From assembly GCA_003344405.1 (NCBI GenBank), contig NOWV01000022.1, positions 1 through 64,000 on the forward strand: a DNA stretch of 64,000 nt. Direction: 5' to 3'. Under the pieces are notes generated by a model that did not search any database, was not told the origin of the DNA, and worked only from the letters and a program-made list of their open reading frames with translations. Positions 14,301-26,300 of this stretch are shown piece by piece. The number at the start of each line of letters is the position of its first letter. Position 1 is the first letter of the stretch. Made by a program: the position numbers and the translations under genes. The stretch is from Trichoplax sp. H2. Its lineage: Eukaryota; Placozoa; Uniplacotomia; Trichoplacea.

Positions 14301-17300
14301 ATGTGTAATTGCTCATAACTTTCTCATACTGCTCACTGAGGTTAAGAGCTCTTGCTTTAAATTTTTTGGAATCTTCGCATGGGTAATCTGCTACGAATTG
14401 ATTTGCAAGATTGTCCACCAACTGGATTGTACTCCGTTTATCTTTATACTCTTGAACATGAGTTTGAATAGCTTTTTCCTGCTTCAATAATTCCGCTTGA
14501 CTAATACCGAATCGGGTAAATTGAGAAATATATTCCCGATTCTTCAATAAATAATTTTCCATTGCTTTACAAGCCTTCTCAAACTGTTTCATTAACTCAT
14601 ATGCACCTTTCACTATTTCTTTCTGTTGTTGCAATTTAAGTTTAATATCATCAAAACGATCGATTGTTTCATGCATCTCAACACTCAGATCTGGAAGACT
14701 ATCATTATCAGTCCAATAAGCCATCTGATTCTTAAGTCTTTTCACTATCTCTTCAGAAGAATGAACAAGGTTTTCTAAATCCTAAGGTAAGTATTTAAAA
14801 ATTATCAAAAAATAGAAAATTATGGTGTAGTGATAAATCAAAGTTAAAAAATTACGATATATTGCTGATAAGTAATACGAGTGGTAAAAATAGAATGTAT
14901 TCGCTACCTTAATTTCTTGTAGTGCGTCATATAAAGCTGAGAACTTCAAATTATTGGATGCTAAAGAAAAAGCAGGGCTTTTTTCGATATCTTCACAAAC
15001 TATTATTATTTTACCACGAAGGAAGGTAGTTTCATGTGCTAAGTTTTCATGCTTGGTAGTTTCATCCCTTTTATTAAAAAAGACTTTCTTCACGTTGCCA
15101 TGCTTTCTCTTAATGGCATTAATCTGATGACTGATAAATGCAGCATCTTCATCTGTAACATCAGGAATAAGCGTTTCACCCAAATCAGTTACTTTTTGAA
15201 TTTCAATCGCTTTTTCATCCATTTCCAACGATAAAGTCTGTATTAAAACCATATAAAATTACAACGTTAATCATTTATAAAAACCTACAGTCAAAAAATC
15301 AGGCGTATCTATTCAATTCAGATATTATTAGGCTTACGTCATCTATTTGTGATACTTCATGTTCCGATAACAAATTTTCTTTATCATTCAACCAGAGTAA
15401 AATATCTTCACAATCTCGTTCAAACCTTACTAATTGTCCATTAATAAGAGTTAACTTAAATATTTTATCCAATACAGCAGTCTTTGAACCATTTAGCTTT
15501 CGTTGAATGTTAGATTGCTTATCTTGAATGACTTTGATCGAATTTTTGGAGTAATATTCAAGAAAGAAGTCAATTGTGGCCTTGTAAACAGGTAATATCT
15601 TAGATAATATCTGATCAACGTCGCCCTCAGCAACCTACATCCGAAAGAAAATAGAAAATTGTTTGGTTAATCTTTATATATGTTCACTTTGCAAATCATA
15701 GAAAATATTTCAAGGACATTTCTTAAAATACTGATTAAAACCTGGAGAGATTCGATTCGTTTAGCAATGTCTTTCCTTTTAATATATCTCATATCTTCGT
15801 TTAGCAATTCTGATTTCTCCAATTTATTACAAGCCTTATAACAACTATTCCATTCCTCTTCAAGAAGTTGTAACTTCTTTCTAGCTTTTCCAAGTTGTTC
15901 TAAATCTCTGTTGATACGATCCAGAACTTTTATGCACCGCTTACACACTTTATCCCACTTGTCTTGTATCACAGCTGACTGCTTCACAGATAAAACTGCA
16001 ATGGCATCTTGTTCATTTTGGATAATCTCGGTCAATTTATTTTGATATTGAAGGACATTAATTTTCAGTGACTGCAAGAAAATTAAAATTACAAAAATTT
16101 TAATATAACTTCTCAACTCTAGCTAGCTCTAAAGAAATATTACCTCATAATTGGATTCAACTCTATTCACATCTTCGAGGGTAGCATCGAAAAAAATTTG
16201 TTGAATTAAATAATTTTCAGCAACAGTAACCGTCGTTGAACACTCAAGAATAGACTTATTCATAGTTTCGTATCTTTTCAATGAATTTAGTAGGCATTGA
16301 CGTCGGTAAAGCACTTTATCATTTAACTTTTTTACTCTATCAAGTATTGACGTCCCCGTCAATTCCGGATCAGTAAATTCTCCATGATCGTTGGCAACAG
16401 ATACAAGTTTTCTTTCAATATCTATAGCAATATCAATCCTTTGCTCGACCTTATTAATGTACCTTAAAAAATCCTATATTAAAATAAATAAATAATATTA
16501 TTGCAAGCGAAAGTTTGCAAATATTGAAAACGAAGACTGTCATAATTATGAATGTATCCTGCATCTTTCATAGGTGATTTCTATGATTAAAGCACTTACT
16601 AAACACACGCCGCTGTAAATACGCATATCTTCTGAAGATAATTCCTCTATTGAAAGCGTTATTGCAGCTGATTTGTCAATATTTTGACATGTAGTATTCA
16701 ATTTCAAAAGTATACTTTGAAGTCTCATCGAATCCATTTTAGAACGCTCCTTTGTAACTTCATGTAGACTAGTACCAAGTTGTTCGTTAGACTCAGGTAG
16801 CAAATTTGGATCCAGTACAGGTTGATAATCCCCGCTGATCTTGGAGTCACGTTGTTGGAAGATATCTGTATTAGTTAATTCCTCTAGAGTACTAAATTCT
16901 TTTAAGAATGCACTATCAAGGGCAGTTTCTGGATTAACATTTTCAAGAGACTGACTTTCGTCCACAGGTAAAACTTCAATAATTTCTTCCGGAGGTTTAG
17001 CTAAACTACTGTCGTCTTCATTATTAAAACTAATACGATCATCATCGAAAAAATTTCCTACCATGGTAAGCTGTTCAACTGGAGCCACTGTCATTTCAAT
17101 ATTTTCGAGTATCTGCCGAGGAGGCTCGACAGCTATTTCTGCGCTATCTTCCTGTGCTACAGCATTTATTTCCTGTAATTGATCAATTTTCGTTTCTACC
17201 ACTACTGAGTTATTCTCTTGGTATCTATCTGGCTCATCCATAAAAGTGTAAGTGGGGTCTACTTTTTCTGCTACTATCTCATCTATCTCAATTGCTATAT

Positions 17301-20300
17301 CGTCATCGTCATCAACGTCAACTTCAGCCTGCTGCTCTAACATTTCAACCGTCTTATTAATGACCGTAATTAGTAGACCTTCATCAAGGACATTACTAAC
17401 AACATTTCTCGAAATACTATCGCTGGATGTATTCTCTTCCGTTCGTTTTTCTCCGAGATCAATGATGTCCTCAGTAACTGGAGGCAATCTTGGGTGATGA
17501 AGCTATTTTACAAAGAATACACAAAACTAATGTAAGGATGCTAAATACGACCAAACCATACATGCAATCTTGCAGTTACCGTCAATGGCATGATTTGTCC
17601 TAATGCCATGCTCTTCTCCGATAGTATTCGGCCTTCAACTGTTATCTCCTTCTCCAAAGATAACCTACTAATAAAACTACTAAGAGAACGTTCAATTTCA
17701 ATTGCATCATTACAAAGTCGCAAATAAATAACTTCTAGTTCAGAAAAATGCTGTCTAATGGCAGATTTTTCACTTTCGAAACATTCTTCTGTAGCTAGTC
17801 TACAGCAACTTGCCACATAAGTCATAATACGTTCACAATGATTAAGTTCTCTTTTAAAATCAGATACCATCTGTATAATATCGTCAACTTCAGTAATTAT
17901 CTCATCCGTCTCTTCAGAAAAATCTAATTTTCGTTTTTTCTCATTTAACCAAATACCTAACATTTCTACGTTATTAAAAAAATCCTTTGATTTATTCAAA
18001 GTAGCTAAAAGTTGCTTTTCTTTCATTTGGATCTCCAAAACTACTACTGAATTTCTCGACTCTAAATTGGATATTTCGTCTGAAACGTCTCCAAATTTTG
18101 CATCTGCATATATTTTCTGTAGGTGATCTGCGAAATTGGTTAATACGGCAAACTTCGTTGGCAAATTATCACGAATCGTCTTTGTTCAAAAAAAATCAAG
18201 CATGAATAAGGACATATAAACAACGAGTAAAATCTACATAAGATTCAAAATCCACCGACCTGTAATATATGCAAGTGTTGTTGAATGAGATATGGCTTGA
18301 CAAAGTAGTAAAATGGTAATTGTAAAATGAAATAAATATTAATTTCCAATGAGCGCAGGTTAGATATCATTGCTTTAAGCTTATTATAATCTTCCAGGTA
18401 TCTCTCCAATGTTTTCCTTGTAGTTTCGCCCTTCGTAAATGCACTAGTTTGCATTTTACTTAATTTTGAAATTTGATTTTCTACCGAAGCCTTTACATTA
18501 ATATACACATTAGAATCTGCTGACCACAATTTTACCAACACCTCATACAAAGAAACAGTTGATTCCGCAATACGCTTCATATATTCCGAATACTCCTCAA
18601 GTTCTTCAGGTAATAACTAGATAAGCAACATCAGAAAAGATTAATTAATAAATTATCGTACAGCGAATAATATATGATAATAATATATGATCCTGTAATT
18701 CAAATACGTACACGCAGAAAATTTAAAGTCTTCGTTACAGCAGCAGTACATAATATAGGTCCGCCAGTAATGGCAATTCTTTCCTCCACATTTTCAAGTA
18801 AGTTGTTAGTTTTATTAAATAAATTCAATAGCACAATTGCACGCTCAGTAAATTCCATAATTTTTTGTTTCCGCTCGTAAATCAAACTTAGAACAGTTGT
18901 AAATCTTTTCATTAAGCCAATAATTAGATTGGTAAGAGTAGCATAAGTCACATCTTCTTTATGTGAGGATGAATCAACTTGAACTAAAGCAGATTCAGTC
19001 GCCTAAATAGAAACGTGCATATAGCAATGCATGAAATTCAATACACAAATTGCCATCACGGATGCAACAAAGTCACTATTATTTAAAATAACTACCTTCT
19101 CGTTAGAAAATTCACCGAGTAGCTGCAAAATAGTAAGTGACGAGTCACTTTGTAACCAACCAGTAAAATCTCGTAATTTATCATAAACATCCGGACAAAC
19201 TTGGATAATCTCATCTAAGGATTCTTGATGTCCTCTTAACTTAAGACGAAGAGTCTCACAAGTCGAGCTAAATATGTCATTCCTATCTTGACTACATATA
19301 GCATCCCATTCATATGACAGTAACAAGGTGGAGGAAGCCTATCATATATATATAATCAATTGAAATCAAATTTAACGTGGAACATATCTTCAGCCCAATT
19401 ACTTAACAAAACTAGCTAGTAATCGCTTTCAAACCTTGAGTCTCATAATACTTTCATAGAGAGGTGAATTAATCGAATTGATAATTCCGTCTAGCTGAGA
19501 AACATTATAATGCAAAAATGCATTTAAATAAAGAAACTTCTGGATATACCATTCACGATGTTCGACCGATTCTGTAGTTTCTGATTTTTCATAAAGGACA
19601 ACAATATCGTTCAGCTGTTGATCAATTCTAGCATACATCTCCTCTACTATGGTTGCTCCATTTTCATCATCTCCGTTTTCATTATCAGGAAATGATCCTG
19701 AATATCCAGTTATAGTATCCAAAAAATTTTCTTGATCTTCCTCAAATTTCTTAAATGGTAGGCAAAATAAATTAGTCTGTTTAAGATCTAATCGCGACCA
19801 CAACGGTACAAAAGTAACGAAACAGAAAGTATACCTCAGCTAAATAAACAAATTCTTGTATTTTCTCTCTCAACTGTACAATATCATTCTTTTGTTGTTG
19901 AAGCCCATCATAAAATTCCTACCGGAATCGACAAATATTTATTAAATCTTTCCATACTGTTGCATTACTAAGCAAAATGCATTTAATTGCAGTATCATAC
20001 TATAGAGATGTTTTTAATGATCTTGAAATTCGAACATAATGAATTACCTTACGAGTGATTACATGCTCCTGAATTCTAAATGAACTTCCTCCAAATTTAG
20101 TAACCTGATCAAGTTTCCGTTTCGCTATTGTAATCCACGCGCTTAATCGATCATAAACGTTATGTAAATCCTTCGCGACACCTACTCCTGCATCAAGGGT
20201 CTTTCTATGATAGTTACAAAATTTTTGTAAATTTTGCCATCGTTCCAATAGTTTATCAGCGTCACTTTTAATTTTAAAGGAAGCCATCAATTTGCTAGTT

Positions 20301-23300
20301 TGGCGTAACTGTGGTATCAGTTGTTGTGAACTACTGATAACGTTGTTGACGCGTTCCTGACAACCAGAAGCTTCTGTAAAGAAGGCCTACAAAAATATGC
20401 GCAAAAGTAAATAATTGTTTAATGATTATTTAGTATAAAAGAAGGATTCAATCACGCATCCAGAGGATGTACTAGTAAAAGTTACGTGCATTTTATCAAA
20501 GATAATTTTTATACCATATCACATACCGTAAAGTATTCACTTTGTTTTTTTATGTTTTCTAATCTTCCAGCCAGCCAGCGGTACCTTAAGCAGTGTCTTT
20601 CCAAAATTGATAAATATTCCGTAACTTCACAAACCTTCCACATAGTATCAACACATCTATTTTCTACAGGCGATAAGCTAGTTCTTGCGTAAGATATTAG
20701 CTGGTCGAACTCTTTTAAAAATTGAATACAAAGTTCAGTCATGTTTCTCATTTTATCTCTAATATCGGCTATTTGTCTTCTAATATAACGGGATCCGTGA
20801 TCGCTTAAACGACTAAATGGAAAAGATTCCTGGAGCATACTTTCCACTACACAACGATAGCTTTCCACCTGCTCTGAAGACACCTAAATTTTGAAAAATT
20901 GGTTTAATAATATTCCTAATATACAGTACTACCTCATAAAAATCAATAGAAGCCATGTTATGTCTGAAATTAAATTACATTCATAATATTTATGAATTCG
21001 TATCCTCTATTGGCTATGCAATCCACATCAGTTTTTCGTCTAAATATTTCATTAAGTAATGCCTAAAAAATGGAACATAAAGTTATAACCAGACAACACA
21101 ACTATAAGTTACTTCTCAACAAATCTCGTGATCACTCATTCAAGTTTTAATACCTGAATTTTTTCCCTCTTTAAAATCATTTCAAATACATTCGTTGAAG
21201 CTTCTATTTCTAATTCAGATAAAAAGCCTTGCGACTCACGAATCCAAGGTCTTATAGTTAAGATTAGCCCATTAAAATTCTCCAGTACCACAACCGCATT
21301 TTGTAAATATAACGTATGAAGTGCGGCTTGAGACAAAAGGTATGTATATTGACTGCTTAAGCAGCTCATATCAGCTTGAGATGACAGTGACGACTCCGAC
21401 ATATCAGATAAGACCTTATCCACTGCTGCACTAAATTCACCACTTAAGTTATATAGCTCTATTTCAAGGTACTTTATGTTCAGGAATATGTAACAAACAT
21501 AAATACAACCTTAGCGCTACATTGTAATAAGAGCGGCTTGATGTATAACTAAAAGTAAAGAGGACTACTAATAACTGTGTATACCTTTTGATATCGAATC
21601 TCTTCAGAAATTGAGCCAGCATCACTTCCATGGCTTAAATTTCTGAGAAACAACTGATTATAGCGAATAATCGAATCCCTCAATAAATCTATCAAACTTT
21701 CATATCCATATTCGATGTCAAGACTATAATACGAAAGCACAAACGAAATATTTATTATGGATTACAGGCATAATTCAACATTTGGATTGGTATTCTTACC
21801 TTTCAATCCAACGCTGAGCAGTAGTATCTGCGCTCTTACACCCAGAACATAGTTCCATAACACTATAAATTTCAGCTGTACTAATATTATCTAAACTTTC
21901 ATAATCAGCAGATCTTCCTTCAAACTTAGCTAAACGTTCGTACCGTCTCCTACATTCACAGGTACCACTATCACTTCCCTTAGTGACATATAGAGAGAAA
22001 GTAATATTAACTGTTATAATATCACGATTGATAATACTGTACTTATAGTAGGGCAAATCTTCATACTTTAGAAGCACTTGAGTGAATTCTTTCATTGATA
22101 CTACTTGATCTAGCATCAAGTTTGTTTTGAGCTACACTTTTTTCAAGAGATGCAGTCAATATTTCAGAAGATTTCCAATTTCCAGTTTGCCATTGTTTTA
22201 GCCACATGGCTTCTACAATATTTAAGCTATCTTCTAGATTAGCTACTCTAGCAGATGATCGTCCTAGATCTTGCGATATCAACCTTCGTGAATCAGATAT
22301 TACCGATGACACATATATTCTATATCTGATAGCATTTACAATAATATGCTGTAAAAATAATAAAATTAAGTATTATACAGCAGATATCACTTCATATCAA
22401 GAATAAAATTGTACCATTATCACGTAAGGAACTCAAGTAATCAACATTTCTTATTATACAGTATGCATAGGCTTACTTTCTCATGATAGCATTTTATAAT
22501 ACCAGATAAATTTTCAAATAATTTCGTATAGCTATGATTGCAACTTAATTTCTTATACATAGTTTTCCACAGCTGCAGTAAATACTCATATTTTCCGCGT
22601 AATCTAAACAAAATATTACATAAATAAAATTATTCCTATTCGTAAAAGAATTACCAGCTAATAACTGACTTCAAACAACAAATGCATGAAATAACCTTGA
22701 AGCAGATTCAATAGCTTCAGGACACTGACATTCAATAAGAAAGCACAACGATGGTACCCTTAATTCGAGCCTTTCTTGAGTCATAATCTACAATTGAGAT
22801 AATATCTTCTAAGATTCTCTGCGTTGATATTATTGTTAATTCTTTTAAACTTACAGTCCATTTGGTATGATCAGATTTATCTAGTAGTATATATTCATTA
22901 TCATTCAGGATACCATTCTATTATGGAGATAAAATCATAGCTTATTAATACAAAAATTAAATTAAAACGTACATAATTTTTATAGGACATAATTTTAGTA
23001 CCTGACCATCATGATAACTACATATTGTACGAATTGGAATAGATAATTGTTCCTTAGAAGTTTTGCGGAAGTGTAATGGTAACACTTTCAGAGAGACATC
23101 ACATAGACACTTAATGACAGATTGGTAAGACAGCAACTCTTCTCTCAGAATCTACAATAAAGATATGGAACAATCACATGGTCATCGAGTCCTACGTATA
23201 ATCTAGGCAAAACAAAACTTTCAGCCTACTAACACTAAGCGTGTTACATAAGGATTTAATGCGATCGTCCTTAATTTCAGCAAATTTATCATTAAGTATG

Positions 23301-26300
23301 TTTATTCTCTCCGTAAGCCAATGATCAGCTTCACTACAATCTAGGAAAAACTTTCAAAATATATGTTTATAATATTAGCGGAAGTTTGACAAATTATTAA
23401 TGCAATCTAAACTTACTTGCTGATATACATGTAAGTGATGAATGTGTTTGTCTAAGGCCGCAATAAACTCTGACATACGAATTGACTTAAATTCTAGACT
23501 TATTGCTTGTAGCTAAAGTTGATAGCGAAATAAACAATAAAATTTACATTCATACCTACATGTACTATTACATACAACATTTGTACTATGCACTTACATT
23601 TTGATAATTATAAATTGCTAAATCGATTCAAGAGTATATTTAATAGAGCACTTACCTCCAATACTTTAGAAGCAGAATGTTTATCTTTTATCAATTTACG
23701 TCCTATTTTTAAGTAAGCTGCAGTTCGTTTCTGATGCTCATGAAATTCGCTCTTTAAATCCTGATCATACACATAGAGTACATATATTAAAGTTTTATCA
23801 TTATCATACCGAATATATTCAAAGTCGCGTCTTTATGTGTTAAGACAAGAACCTCTGAAAGGCGCTTATACCTTTTGATAATGCTGTAGAACATCGATAT
23901 CTAAATCGGTTGCACTCCAATCTCTGCCTATCTCAATCTTTTCTTTTCGCTCCAACCAAGTAAGTTCATTTTGAATATTCCTTACAAAATCCAGCAATGA
24001 TACCAAGCTCGTCATTCTTTTGGCTGACATATTCTATGATACAAAATTTTTAAATTTATCAATCACTTTCCTTTACAATATCCCAAATCCAGTTGATATA
24101 CATTTACAAAAAATAATTAACACAGTAAGTAATAAAACGTACCATTACACGTTCATATAAGTTATTTAAGTCATGTATCAACGAGATAATATTTGGTTGC
24201 TGCCTAACTTCGGCCTTATTCTGAAAATTAAATTAACAACTGCATTTATCAAATAGATTTCCACAAAAAGATTATCTATATATTCTAAAGTAACCTCCAA
24301 GCTACACAAATATTTCACATCGGGACTACGTTCCAGTAATGCTATATGTAGAATTTGATGTTCGAGCACATAGTTTTGAATATCAATCCTATCTATGCCA
24401 TACGACGCTGTTTCCAAAACAACCTAAAATGTTAATGATTAGGTTAGCTATGCTCAGTACGTTCCTGTATTCTTTACGCATATTCTATTACCTTCTTCTT
24501 GCTAAGCCAGTTATGGATCTCTTGAATTGAATGCAACGAATCTGAAAAATTACCCGATTCTGCTTGCTTACGAAAACTTTCAACCATTCGTTGTTGACGT
24601 TCGATATGATGGATATACGAAGTCAATACAAGAATTCGAAGACCCTGCCACTGACTATAGGCTGATTCAACCCTGAGTCGGATAAAATTCGTTTAGACTT
24701 CAAAAAAATTATTGATTTAACATGTAAAGGCATTATAATAATATTTACGTGGTCTGCAATAGCGTAGATTCACTATAATCTTGAGTATTTAAATGTTTAG
24801 TTTCCATTCTCATACGCTGAATTCGGCTTTCAAATATCTGTTTATATATTTAATATAAATTAATTTATCTTAATAAAACATTATCTGTGAATAAGTACGT
24901 ATCATGCAGAATTGATTTACTACATCTACAAGTAGTACAACATTCTTGTTATGATTGCATATCATAAATACATAATTCATCCATTATTACGGTCATTACA
25001 ACAACATCAATAAACTTGTAAACAGAAGTGTATGGGTATTATAATATTGTAATACAAAAATTATACCAATAGAGAGGCATTTAACTCTTTGCAATGCTTC
25101 TGAGCTGATTCACAGTCCATGGATGGCCATAATTGCTTCTCCTAATTTAAAAAACAAATTAGTTCGTTACATTTTGACATCAATAAAAAAAATTTTTTCT
25201 ATTATATATTTAACATTACTTCATCCAAGCGTTCTTCTACTTCTTTAAGAGATACTTCCATTAACGACAGCTATATAGTTTATCGCATCGACAATATTAA
25301 TTATTAAATCAATACAATTGTTCAGTTGAAGTAAATTCATTGAGTCAATCACCCCTTACCTCTGTTTCAACCTTTTCGTGTAACTGTTTGAGCTTAGTTA
25401 ATCTAAAATAAAAAAATTTCATCAATCACGCAAGTGTTATTAGTTTACTAGATAACTTATAATAGGGCCATGATAATACATCTTTTTATAAAAACAACTA
25501 TAGAAGGTACTTGTCATATTTCGCTTTCAACTTTTTCTCTGTCACTTCTTGTAATTTTTTTAAGGTACTATATTTCTGAAATTTTGAAAGAATTACCGAT
25601 TATTATTTCTCTCATCAACTATTGATTAAAAAAATATAGCTATTTATGGTTTCATCAACCTTTTTGACACGTCTAATTGACAACTCATTTTCGATCGCGC
25701 TATCACTTGACGATTGTGTATTCTATAGCGAAATATTTAGTAAACATTCACATGTACATCAAACTGGCTAACATTAAAATTAATACACAGTATCAATTAA
25801 ACTTAGATATAAACAAGTTTACAACGGCAAGGGTCTAAAAAATGAAAAATTGATTTAGTAAATGTATACCTCCAACTCTATATAAGCTTGAACAACTGAA
25901 TGCATCATCTGTTCAATCGCAGCAATATCTTCAGTAAAGCATTTATCAAACTCAACAATTACTGGCTGCAAAATTTAACAAAAAGTAAAATTGATATCGC
26001 AGTTTGCCTCAATACTAGTAACAGCAATGAACACAATTACTGTGTACTTACCTCCAACTCGATCAATGAGTTTGGTAAATACAAACTTTGATACTTTGAG
26101 ATCAATCGATCTAGCCATAAAATAATATCATGGGCTAGTTTCTTGTAATTATCTACCTTTATTTTCAATCCCTTTATGCAACGAAAGGTTAATCCATAGA
26201 AAATTAAAATCATAAAATAAAAATTTCTATATAATATCACTACAAATGTGCTATCTGGCTACTTAAAAATTCTTCTCATCGTATGCATATAGCAACTTAT

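Noticed and set aside
21979-22066. Open frame read through between the 21800-21978 and 22067-22348 exons
   Set aside because: Treating 21979-22066 as an intron (GTATGA donor, pyrimidine-rich tract, AAG acceptor) restores phase on both sides; reading through changes the frame and fuses unrelated residues.
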